6,427 nt of DNA from Alphaproteobacteria bacterium (GCA_002401545.1 NVTJ01000119.1:1-6427), one strand, 5' to 3'. Counted from the first letter of the stretch, positions 1 through 5,775 are shown. The notes: generated by a model from the sequence alone, not told the origin. A program made the numbers and translations.

Positions 1-43
1 CGGAGATAATATTTTTCTTTACTTTTATTTTTCCATGATTTTC

Positions 44-92
44 AAGTCACCAAAAAAGTGTCAAAACGGGCCAAGTCATCAGGAAGTCACCA
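44..92. repeat. Three short direct repeats AAGTCAYCA
   Basis: AAGTCACCA occurs at 44-52, AAGTCATCA at 73-81 and AAGTCACCA at 84-92. The last two are offset by 11 bp, about one helical turn, and the first two by 29 bp. Such iterated 9-mers can be binding sites for a protein or for a transposase. No ORF or recognisable promoter is attached, so the role is unknown. The rest of 1-240 is AT-rich, with a T-rich run at about 11-32, and shows no gene on either strand. Confidence 0.4.
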
Positions 93-186
93 ACTCGAAT
101 AAAATATGGTCATTAAATGGGTTTTCTGGGTGACACATAGCTGATGAATTTGCACGTGCTCACTAACGATGGTTCATTATGACTCG

Positions 187-234
187 CTTGTTGCTAGAAT
201 AGGAAGCGTACAAACCAAAAAGCTTGCAAACAAG
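187..234. repeat. Imperfect inverted repeat upstream of the structured RNA
   Basis: CTTGTTGC at 187-194 is answered by GCAAACAAG at 226-234, a match with one extra A. An alternative inner pairing is CGCTT (185-189) with AAGCG (204-208). The repeat could be part of the RNA described at 252-482 or the edge of a mobile element. No function is assigned. Confidence 0.3.
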
Positions 235-251
235 ATACGGAAAGTAGAAAA

Positions 252-482
252 CCCTGACTGATCGTCTGGGGGGACCGATCATGACAGGGCTCTCATCGGC
301 CGTAGCCGAAGCTTGAGAATAGCATGACCCGATACTAAAATAAACCTGAAGAAGAGTATGTATCCAATAACTGTTAATCTCGACCCGGCCTGATGCATTA
401 AGGCACCAGACCGGGAAGGTGTTCGCCGTTAGTCCCTTGTGGTTTGACCACGTAACCTAGATTCACACTGAAATAATAGTGT
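252..482 (+). ncRNA. Highly structured RNA, possibly a stand-alone IscB-type omega RNA (HEARO-like)
   Basis: This 231-nt stretch is a chain of hairpins. CCCTG 252-256 pairs with CAGGG 285-289 and encloses GATCG 260-264 with CGATC 276-280 around a G-run loop. TCTCA 291-295 plus TCGGC 296-300 pair with GCCGA 305-309 and TGAGA 314-318. ATACT 332-336 pairs with AGTAT 355-359. CCCGG 384-388 pairs with CCGGG 411-415, with CCT/AGG inside. GTTA 428-431 pairs with TAAC 453-456 around GTGGT 439-443 and ACCAC 447-451. ACACT 465-469 pairs with AGTGT 478-482. No ORF of useful size overlaps it. The strand is inferred from fold and context. The size (about 200-250 nt) and the GGAAGGTGTTCGCC segment near 413-427 recall IscB omega RNAs, but this family call is from memory only. 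Other options are a trans-acting sRNA or a luxR leader; luxR begins 163 nt downstream. That an RNA fold exists is much surer than its family. Confidence 0.5.
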
Positions 483-489
483 AAATATA

Positions 490-503
490 TTTGACTAGTC
501 AAA
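490..503. promoter_or_regulatory. 14-bp perfect palindrome upstream of luxR
   Basis: TTTGACTAGTCAAA is a perfect dyad centred at 496.5. It lies 8 nt after the last hairpin of the structured RNA and about 140 nt before luxR. It could be an operator for a dimeric regulator controlling luxR, or a boundary signal for the RNA element. It has the CTAG core also seen in the candidate lux box before luxI, but the two dyads are centred differently and their flanks differ, so a shared regulator is not established. Confidence 0.35.
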
Positions 504-586
504 AGGCAATTACAATAAAATAGCTATTGCGTGTTATATGGGCCGCAATTTAGATAATGCTCAGTTTTTAAAATGACCTATCTAAT

Positions 587-616
587 TTGACTTAACCCAT
601 ACACAGGAGTTATTCT
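587..616 (+). promoter_or_regulatory. Candidate sigma-70 promoter for luxR
   Basis: TTGACT (587-592, five of six matches to the -35 consensus) is followed after 18 bp by TATTCT (611-616, four of six matches to the -10). A start near 623 would give a leader of about 22 nt that contains the ribosome binding site. The -10 is weak, so the call is tentative. Confidence 0.4.
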
Positions 617-627
617 AATAATTGACT

Positions 628-636
628 GGAGGGAGG
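628..636 (+). promoter_or_regulatory. Ribosome binding site of luxR (decides start)
   Basis: GGAGGGAGG ends 8 nt before the ATG at 645. This favours 645 over the in-frame ATG at 657, which has only a weaker purine stretch (GGCGGAAAG) in front of it. Confidence 0.7.
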
Positions 637-644
637 CCTGGTTT

Positions 645-1373
645 ATGGGCGGAAAGATGCTTTTCTCAGAAATTCAGGATTTTGTTTCGGAAGTTATTTG
701 CGAGACAGACATAGATAACCTTAAAGCAATACTCACAAAATATATCAAGCCTTTAGGGTTCAATATGCATACTTGTATATCTGTGGTTAACCCAGAGAAC
801 GCACCTCCATCTTCTCTAATGATTTTGGATTTTCCAGAACAGTGGGTCGAACGTTATTTAGATAAAAATTATTGCAAAGGAGATGTAATTATTAAAAAAG
901 CAATGCGTGACATGAGTGCTTTTAAATGGAGTGAAGTTAAGCGTGTTGATCGCAAAGCTCAAAAGATTTTTAGTGAATCAAGTGAGTTCGGGATAAAAAA
1001 CGGGGTAACAATTCCAATTTTCTTGCCGGGTACTTACCCGGTTACAATAAATATTGTTGGTGATAATTTAGACATATCAGATGATAACTATCATGCCATC
1101 CATTTGATGGCTGTATATTATTACAACGCTATTATTCGTATTCAGAAAAGTACCAATAAAGAAGATTTTAAGAATTTTGAGCTTTCTCCAAGAGAAAAAG
1201 ACTGTTTGCATTGGGTGGCACAAGGCAAGAGTGAAATAGATATTTCTGATATTTTATCCTTGAGCCACCATACCGTCCATACTCATATTGAAAGAGCAAA
1301 AAAGAAATTAAATGTACGCACTCGGACACAAGCGGCCATCGTGGCCGTTCAATGTGGGCTTATCTTGCCTTAA
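645..1373 (+). CDS. luxR: LuxR-family AHL-responsive transcriptional regulator
   Basis: This 242-residue protein has the usual size and order of LuxR quorum-sensing regulators: an autoinducer-binding domain (about 10-165) and a C-terminal GerE/LuxR helix-turn-helix (about 178-240). In the sensor domain W67, Y71, D80, W95 and G120 match the conserved ligand-pocket positions (TraR W57, Y61, D70, W85, G113). The proline that normally follows the aspartate is Val81. The DNA-binding domain shows LSPREKDCLHWVAQGKS at 180-196, the recognition-helix region SHHTVHTHIERAKKKL at 207-222, and VRTRTQA at 224-230. By family knowledge it binds AHL in the cytoplasm and then activates promoters with lux boxes. 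The likely partner is the LuxI 176 bp downstream on the same strand, and the likely target is the dyad in that gap. A perfect CGGCCA-TCG-TGGCCG hairpin (1333-1347) lies in the 3' coding end but has no T-tract. Confidence 0.93.
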   Translation: MGGKMLFSEIQDFVSEVICETDIDNLKAILTKYIKPLGFNMHTCISVVNPENAPPSSLMILDFPEQWVERYLDKNYCKGDVIIKKAMRDMSAFKWSEVKRVDRKAQKIFSESSEFGIKNGVTIPIFLPGTYPVTINIVGDNLDISDDNYHAIHLMAVYYYNAIIRIQKSTNKEDFKNFELSPREKDCLHWVAQGKSEIDISDILSLSHHTVHTHIERAKKKLNVRTRTQAAIVAVQCGLILP

Positions 1374-1449
1374 ACCAAATCAAACAGCGCTAATTATCCA
1401 GTAAAAATCCTCTTACGGTTTTAATCATGTATTTTTGACATATATTTGC

Positions 1450-1463
1450 AACCATGAATGGTT
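1450..1463. promoter_or_regulatory. Inverted repeat AACCAT-GA-ATGGTT before luxI
   Basis: This is a perfect 6+6 dyad with a 2-bp spacer, centred at 1456.5. Its centre is 21 bp, two helical turns, upstream of the centre of the candidate lux box at 1470-1485. A consensus -35, TTGACA, lies at 1435-1440, and the right arm ATGGTT falls 17 bp after it, where a -10 would be. The dyad could therefore be a second regulator site or an operator over an alternative promoter. Confidence 0.4.
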
Positions 1464-1469
1464 ATCAAG

Positions 1470-1514
1470 TCCCCTAGGTAGGTGATGTTGCAACAGTAAA
1501 CTCTCTGTCATTAT
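1470..1514 (+). promoter_or_regulatory. Candidate lux box and AHL-activated luxI promoter
   Basis: TCCCCTAGGTAGGTGA (1470-1485) is a 16-bp dyad with six of seven arm positions paired around a GG centre at 1477.5. CATTAT at 1509-1514 matches four of six -10 positions and would set a start near 1520-1521. This puts the dyad at about -42.5, the classical place for LuxR activation overlapping a poor -35. The -35 region (1486-1491, TGTTGC) is weak, as expected for an activator-dependent promoter, and lies in the perfect palindrome TGTTGCAACA (1486-1495). The assignment is an inference from geometry and symmetry, not from a known box sequence. Confidence 0.5.
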
Positions 1515-1549
1515 TTCCTTAACGGCAATTTATTAAAAAGGGAATTTTC

Positions 1550-2182
1550 ATGGCGCATTTAGTTACAAAAGATAACATCCACCTGTACGTACAACAAATA
1601 AGGCAGATGTATCAGCATCGGTATCAGGTATTTGTTGAAAATTTGAGATGGAATTTACCACTAGCCAAGAATGGGTTGGAAATTGATCAGTATGATACTG
1701 AAGATGCAGTATACATACTGTCTCTAGATCATAATATGGATGTTGTCGGGTCCATGCGGTTATTGCCGACGATACAAGACCATCTAATGTCAGACTTATT
1801 CTCACATTTGCTAAATGTTCCAGAACCGATAGGTGAGAGTATTTGGGAAAGTAGTCGGACATGCCTCAAGCCAAGTGTCGAAATACGGGCCGAAAAAAAT
1901 ATTGTCTTAAATGATGTATTTATCGGTATGGCAGAAGCTGCTGTGATGCTTGGTATAGAGAAAGTAACTTTCGTGGCAAATATGCAAATCTATTCCACAC
2001 TCTTAGCATTTGGTGGTCAAGTAGAACCGCTTGGTTTTCCGCAATTCGATGCCGAAGGCGAAGAAATCATTGCTTCTTCTGTCTCTATTAACCGGGATGT
2101 TCTGAACAACGTGTGGGAAAATCATAACATTAAAAGCCCGACACTCATTCACACTGATCCACAAGAACAGGCTGTCGCATAA
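1550..2182 (+). CDS. luxI: LuxI-family acyl-homoserine-lactone synthase
   Basis: LuxI enzymes condense S-adenosylmethionine with an acyl-ACP or acyl-CoA in the cytoplasm to release a diffusible AHL. This 210-residue protein has the family's usual length and all the invariant residues: R24, F28 and W34 in HRYQVFVENLRW, E44, D46 and D49 in GLEIDQYD, R70 in GSMRLLPT, F84, and E100 with R103 in IWESSR. The acyl chain cannot be read from the sequence. The start at 1550 is supported by AAGGGA (1538-1543) 6 nt upstream. The GLEIDQYDTEDAVYIL stretch resembles LuxI enzymes of alphaproteobacteria more than Vibrio LuxI. The gene heads a compact operon: its TAA overlaps the next start as TAATG. Expression is probably raised by the upstream LuxR through the dyad at 1470-1485, giving positive feedback. 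Confidence 0.95.
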   Translation: MAHLVTKDNIHLYVQQIRQMYQHRYQVFVENLRWNLPLAKNGLEIDQYDTEDAVYILSLDHNMDVVGSMRLLPTIQDHLMSDLFSHLLNVPEPIGESIWESSRTCLKPSVEIRAEKNIVLNDVFIGMAEAAVMLGIEKVTFVANMQIYSTLLAFGGQVEPLGFPQFDAEGEEIIASSVSINRDVLNNVWENHNIKSPTLIHTDPQEQAVA

Positions 2183-2346
2183 TGGCAGAAGATGAAAAAC
2201 TTCCAATGGGGGTTTTGCTCGCAAGAGCTGGTTATGCTTTGTTTGAACTAAAGCATCCAGATCGGGAGCATGTCATTTCATTATTAGAGCGTGCTGCAAA
2301 TAATCTTCGGATTTCTTGCAGCAATAAAAATAAAGTTAAGGATTAG
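2182..2346 (+). CDS. Small protein (54 aa) coupled to luxI, function unknown
   Basis: The ATG at 2182 shares its A with the luxI TAA (TAATG) and the frame runs to TAG at 2344-2346, giving 54 residues. The protein starts MAEDEKLPMGVLLARAGYAL and continues with a likely second helix (about 29-43, HVISLLERAANNLRI) and a charged, Lys/Asn-rich tail ending KNKVKD. There is no signal peptide or membrane segment, so it is probably cytoplasmic and helical. Translation probably depends on luxI ribosomes, because only a weak ACAGG lies upstream. I do not recognise the family. Small genes coupled to a luxI homologue are known: CinS after CinI in Rhizobium acts as a regulator, and GinA follows GinI in acetic acid bacteria. 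Position alone suggests a regulator or a partner of the synthase or oxygenase; no homology to those proteins is claimed. The gene is easily missed because of its length. Confidence 0.72.
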   Translation: MAEDEKLPMGVLLARAGYALFELKHPDREHVISLLERAANNLRISCSNKNKVKD

Positions 2347-2350
2347 TATT

Positions 2351-3214
2351 ATGAAAAATATCAATGTGGAAAGATACATCGATACTCTGAAAAAAGATGG
2401 GTATGTTATTATTCGAAATCTAATATGTGGTGAAAACCTTAAGGCACTAGGTCAAGAGCTTGAGACTTATTTCCAAAAAACACCTCAGTCAGAAGGGGTT
2501 TTCTGGGGAAATAATACTAAAAGAATGGGCAGGATCTTCAGCAAATCAATACAATCAAGGCACCTTGCAACTCATCCGGTGATATTGGAGATTATGAACG
2601 CGATATTGGGGCCATACTGCGAAAGAATCCAAATTAATCTTACTCAGGCAATACAAATTGCTCCGGGTGAATATGAGCAGACCCTTCATCGGGACGACGA
2701 ACTTTTCCCTTTCCCGAAGGCAGGGGCCGAATTTATGGTAAATGCAATGTGGGCTATTGATGATTTTACCGAAGAAAATGGCGGCACCATTGTTTGGCCG
2801 GGTAGCCATCATTTAGAAACTTCAAGGCAAGCACCGGAAAATGAACTTGTCCCTGCCATAATGAAAAGTGGCTCGGTTTTAATCTGGCTTGGTTCCACGC
2901 AACATGCAGGAGGAGCCAATAAAACGTCTGTTTCCCGCACTGGGCTGACAATCAGTTATTGCCTTGGCTGGCTACGGCAGGCAGAAAATCAATATCTTGC
3001 TTATCCGCCAGAGGTTGCCAAGAATTTCCCGGAACAGCTACAGGACTTGATCGGTTATAAAGTTCATCGACCAAATCTTGGGTGGTATGAAGGCCAAGAG
3101 CCAGATTTACTATTCCACGATAGGCCAGACACTTTAGCTGCCATGGATTTGTTTACGCCAGAACTTGATGCGCTTGCTCAAGAGGTCGTGCGGGCGCGAA
3201 TAGCAGCAGCATGA
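2351..3214 (+). CDS. PhyH-type Fe(II)/2-oxoglutarate-dependent dioxygenase
   Basis: This 287-residue protein belongs to the phytanoyl-CoA dioxygenase family, cytoplasmic enzymes that hydroxylate a substrate while oxidising 2-oxoglutarate. Visible features are an N-terminal DGYVIIRNL (16-24), the metal motif TLHRDDE (H113, D115), the core NGGTIVWPGSHH (143-154), the distal ligand H185 in STQHAGGAN, and R196, which should bind the 2-oxoglutarate carboxylate. The catalytic set is complete, so the enzyme is probably active. An in-frame ATG at 2291 would add 20 residues inside the preceding small gene. The start at 2351 is preferred because AAGGA (2338-2342) lies 8 nt upstream and MKNINVERYI starts where the family fold begins. 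A luxI followed by a phyH gene is an arrangement known from sphingomonads. The substrate is unknown; the AHL acyl chain or a quorum-controlled metabolite are the obvious candidates. It ends ATGA, overlapping a possible next start. Confidence 0.9.
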   Translation: MKNINVERYIDTLKKDGYVIIRNLICGENLKALGQELETYFQKTPQSEGVFWGNNTKRMGRIFSKSIQSRHLATHPVILEIMNAILGPYCERIQINLTQAIQIAPGEYEQTLHRDDELFPFPKAGAEFMVNAMWAIDDFTEENGGTIVWPGSHHLETSRQAPENELVPAIMKSGSVLIWLGSTQHAGGANKTSVSRTGLTISYCLGWLRQAENQYLAYPPEVAKNFPEQLQDLIGYKVHRPNLGWYEGQEPDLLFHDRPDTLAAMDLFTPELDALAQEVVRARIAAA

Positions 3215-3279
3215 CTATTTTTCCACATGTTTCAGAACAAGAGACTTTCCACTTTTTACAGAACTTGGAGATAAATATT

Positions 3280-3444
3280 ATGCCTATGATGAACTATGAT
3301 TATTTTATGGTATTTCTTGCTGTAATGGCTGTATTCGTTATTGGAATGAGTTTGATTGGTTGCCGGTTGGATAATGGGCATTGGGGAGTGAGGAGGTTAT
3401 GGCATAAAGTTACTGAGAAGGCTTGGTGGTCTTCCGGTTTATGA
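3280..3444 (+). CDS. Small single-pass membrane protein (54 aa), function unknown
   Basis: The ATG at 3280 has GGAGAT (3267-3272) 7 nt upstream. An in-frame ATG at 3211 overlaps the oxygenase stop (ATGA) and would add 23 residues with no good ribosome site, so 3280 is preferred. The 54-residue product begins MPMMNYDYFM, then has one strongly hydrophobic helix (about 8-27, ending in SLIGC with Cys28). A basic, aromatic tail follows (CRLDNGHWGVRRLWHK and WW near the end). The layout suggests an inner-membrane protein with the basic end in the cytoplasm. It is not a standard lipoprotein, since Cys28 follows a full-length helix rather than a short signal. It is the last gene before a 173-bp gap and is probably cotranscribed with luxI. 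I do not recognise the family. Roles in export, sensing or anchoring the oxygenase are only guesses. Confidence 0.6.
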   Translation: MPMMNYDYFMVFLAVMAVFVIGMSLIGCRLDNGHWGVRRLWHKVTEKAWWSSGL

Positions 3445-3470
3445 AATAATTATTCCTGTGTAAACTCGTG

Positions 3471-3506
3471 TGCAAGGCCTATTAGTCATTATATCGGTCC
3501 TTTGCA
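3471..3506. terminator. Imperfect inverted repeat after the luxI operon, possible terminator
   Basis: TGCAAGGCC (3471-3479) pairs with GGTCCTTTGCA (3496-3506) across a 16-nt loop, with two bulged bases. It lies 26 nt after the last operon gene, where a terminator is expected. No T-tract follows on either strand, so it is not a typical intrinsic terminator. Confidence 0.25.
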
Positions 3507-3511
3507 AAAGA

Positions 3512-3543
3512 TTGGACTTGCTTGAGATTGTATTTCTTATGAT
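3512..3543 (+). promoter_or_regulatory. Candidate promoter of the DUF262-HEPN cassette
   Basis: TATGAT at 3538-3543 matches five of six -10 positions and lies 75 bp before the DUF262 start. The -35 is poor: TTGGAC (3512-3517) is 20 bp away, and GGACTT (3515-3520) has the right spacing but a bad match. TTGTATTT is repeated at 3528-3535 and 3549-3556, 21 bp apart, on either side of the -10. AAAGATT (3507-3513) is mirrored by AATCTTT (3559-3565). These repeats could serve self-regulation by the cassette. Confidence 0.35.
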
Positions 3544-3617
3544 ATAGCTTGTATTTTTAATCTTTAAACTAATATTATTGAAATAAACAACAGTTGAGCA
3601 AATGCAAAGGATTAATT

Positions 3618-4841
3618 ATGTCAGCCGATGTCGATGGGATTCAAGACAATCAAGAAAGTGAAGAATACGAAGAGCAAGACTTTTCTTTTTCAGATAAGGG
3701 GTTATCGGATGGACAACTCGATAATTTATACGAGAAAGGCAGATTTCGACTGATACAAGAAAGAAACGATTTTATGCTGCCGCAGATTCACGACTATGTC
3801 GCAAAAGATAATTGGGTCAATACTCGGCCAGATTATCAACGTAGACTGCGCTGGAGCCCCACTAAGAAATCTGCTTTGATTGAATCCTTCCTAATGAACA
3901 TTCCCGTACCGCCTGTTTTTTTATATGAAGGTGATATTAATCGTTATGAGGTAATGGATGGTCAGCAGCGTATAAGCACTATAGTTGATTTTTATGAAAA
4001 TGGATTCAAATTGTCAGGCCTAAAAGCTTGGCCAGCGTTGAACGGAAAAACATATAGATCCTTGCCGTCCAAAATTAAGCGTGGCCTTGATAGAGCAAAG
4101 ATATCCGCGCATATCTTATTAGCGGATTCCTTTGAAACATCACCGCAAATTGATGATATACGAACAATAGTTTTCGATCGATTAAACACTGGAGGAGAAA
4201 AATTAAATGCACAGGAATTGCGCAATGCTCTCTACACTGGGCGCTTCTCCAAAATGCTTATCAAGATTGCTTCGTCCAAGGATTTTACCGAAGTTTGGGG
4301 TATACCCCTTCATAGAGATAATAAAGATGAAAATGGCTTACCCAATGCTGCACTGAGTCGTAACTCATTGTTTAAAACGATGAAAGATTGCGAAATTGTT
4401 TTACGCTTTTATGCTTTTCGCGATGAGAAAAAAATAACCGGGTCAATTCGAAAAATTTTGGATGTTTGCGCAAAAGAAAACCGTATGGTTTCTGACGATA
4501 TATTGGAAGTCTGGGAGCAAGAATATTTTTCCGCGATTGCACTTTGCAATGATTTGTTTGATGACCAAGTTTTTCGGTTACCCCCTAATCAACAAGGTGT
4601 ACAAGTTCTCTCAAGACCACTGAGTGATGCTCTAATGGTCGCAGCCCATAAGTTCGCCAACCACAAAGACGACATTATTGCCGCAAAAGATTGTGTCAGG
4701 AGAAATTTAGCGGCCAAACTTGATACGGATGAAGGTTACAGCTTGATAGTGGGTCGTATCAATACCGCGGACTCGGTAAAGGAGCGAATAACTACTATGA
4801 TAAAATTGTTCGAGGAAGCGATTAATGAGCATCAAAACAAT
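3618..4841 (+). CDS. DUF262 (ParB/Srx-like fold) protein, likely defence or toxin-antitoxin component
   Basis: This protein of about 408 residues has an acidic N-terminus (about 10-26) followed by an N-terminal DUF262 domain. Visible motifs are RPDYQRRLRW (70-79), the hallmark DGQQR (114-118), and RLNTGGEKLNAQELRNALY (188-206), the usual second conserved block. Family knowledge: DUF262 has a ParB/sulfiredoxin-like fold with NTPase or nuclease activity in systems such as GmrSD (BrxU) restriction of modified phage DNA, and occurs in many two-gene defence loci. The C-terminal part (about 260-405) is helical and lacks an HNH nuclease (DUF1524) signature, so this is not a full GmrSD fusion. The start at 3618 is chosen because AAAGGA (3606-3611) lies 6 nt upstream; a TTG at 3594 would add eight residues with no ribosome site. 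The last codons overlap the HEPN gene, so the pair is almost surely translated together. The stop TAA occupies 4842-4844. Confidence 0.85.
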
Positions 4842-5598
4842 TAAGGAAAGTGCTTTGTCTGACCTCAGTGAGCTGAAACAGTGCGCTAATTTTTTATTCA
4901 CTTCCTGGCCGCTACTTTCGAAATATAAAGGTCAGGTTATTAGTTATGACAACTTAGATGTTAAAACTAGAAAAATTGTTACAGAAGCGACGCAACATGC
5001 CAAAGATTTGCCTCTTGAGGTCATGCGTGGGTCTCTTGCATTGAGAGTATGTGCATGCTTTGAAGCATTTATTCAGTCCGCGGTTATTTGGCACCTTTCT
5101 CGATATGAGGGTGAGGGTATTGAAGTTCCAGAGAAAGTCAAATTAGCATGTCTTCATTATTCAGGTATATATTTTCAGGCTGTCTATCATACTTCGCACG
5201 ATGATTATTCAATATATCAAAAGATGGCTTCTAATTTGGGGGCACTTTTTGGAGATGATGATAACAACCCGATCAACAAAGAGGTGACTGCATCCGCAAT
5301 AAAGCGATGTTCTTCTGGTCATTTGGAGAAAATTTTCAATAAGATCGGAATTTCTGATTTGTGGAACAAGTTAGCAAAGGAAAAAAAAATACGTGTCGTT
5401 CTAAGTACAAAGGCACATGTAGAGACAAAAAAACTCCTAATCCAGAAAATAGATGAATACTGGAAAATGCGTAATAAACTGGCCCATGGAGAGGCAGGAA
5501 AAGTATCCTTGACTTCTAACAACCTTGAAGAAATTTTAGCATTCTATGAAGCTCTCACAGTTGATTTTTGTTCAATGCTAGAAACAATCAAAGTTTGA
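4825..5598 (+). CDS. HEPN-domain RNase-like protein (MAE_28990/MAE_18760-like), partner of DUF262
   Basis: This 257-residue, largely helical protein has the HEPN catalytic signature near its C-terminus: MRNKLAHGE at 215-223, with R216, N217 and H221 fitting the RNxxxH form of Rx4-6H. A helix around 69-84 (GSLALRVCACFEAFIQ) matches the N-terminal helix of the fold. HEPN proteins with this motif are usually metal-independent RNases acting as toxins or abortive-infection effectors, and MAE_28990/MAE_18760-type HEPN genes are often found beside DUF262 genes. The start at 4825 is supported by GAGGAA (4812-4817) 7 nt upstream, inside the 3' end of the DUF262 gene; the two ORFs overlap by 20 nt in different frames. 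The likely role is effector, with DUF262 as sensor, regulator or antidote, but which partner restrains the other cannot be read here. No signal peptide or membrane helix is seen. Confidence 0.75.
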   Translation: MSIKTIKESALSDLSELKQCANFLFTSWPLLSKYKGQVISYDNLDVKTRKIVTEATQHAKDLPLEVMRGSLALRVCACFEAFIQSAVIWHLSRYEGEGIEVPEKVKLACLHYSGIYFQAVYHTSHDDYSIYQKMASNLGALFGDDDNNPINKEVTASAIKRCSSGHLEKIFNKIGISDLWNKLAKEKKIRVVLSTKAHVETKKLLIQKIDEYWKMRNKLAHGEAGKVSLTSNNLEEILAFYEALTVDFCSMLETIKV

Positions 5599-5615
5599 TA
5601 AATCAATTTTGAACC

Positions 5616-5661
5616 TACAGTGGGTAGCGAAGACTTGTGATCTACTGTAATGAGTTTACCC
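5616..5661. repeat. Interleaved inverted repeats after the HEPN gene
   Basis: TACAGT (5616-5621) is mirrored by ACTGTA (5644-5649), and GGGTA (5622-5626) by TACCC (5657-5661). The two pairings interleave, so both could form only as a pseudoknot. There is no T-tract. This could be a termination or RNA-processing site, or chance. The remaining intergenic sequence to 5775 shows no convincing promoter. Confidence 0.2.
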
Positions 5662-5775
5662 CTCTAAAGAAATATCTCGCGTTCAAAGAGTTAACGTGTC
5701 AAAGTCGTTCGGGGTGTAATTTGCTACCTACGCTCGAATCTGGCATACTTTTCTCAACAATAAAAGGGGCTGAAT

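Noticed and set aside
132..163. Hammerhead ribozyme suggested by CTGATGA near 142
   Set aside because: The flanking stems and the matching GAAA core could not be arranged.
240..485. tRNA, tmRNA, 6S RNA, RNase P RNA, SRP RNA or a common riboswitch
   Set aside because: None of the conserved sequence blocks of these RNAs is visible, and there is no T-loop or CCA end.
1333..1347. CGGCCA-TCG-TGGCCG hairpin as a luxR terminator
   Set aside because: It lies inside the luxR coding sequence and is not followed by a T-tract.
1563..1862. 99-codon minus-strand frame opposite luxI
   Set aside because: It is a shadow of luxI, which has all family residues. The same holds for the other minus-strand frames opposite the coding genes.
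2291..2350. N-terminal extension of the PhyH oxygenase from an upstream ATG
   Set aside because: It lies inside the small gene at 2182-2346 and has no ribosome site, while AAGGA fits the ATG at 2351.
3594..3617. TTG start adding eight residues to the DUF262 protein
   Set aside because: No Shine-Dalgarno sequence precedes it. The AAAGGA at 3606-3611 lies between the TTG and the ATG at 3618 and serves the latter.
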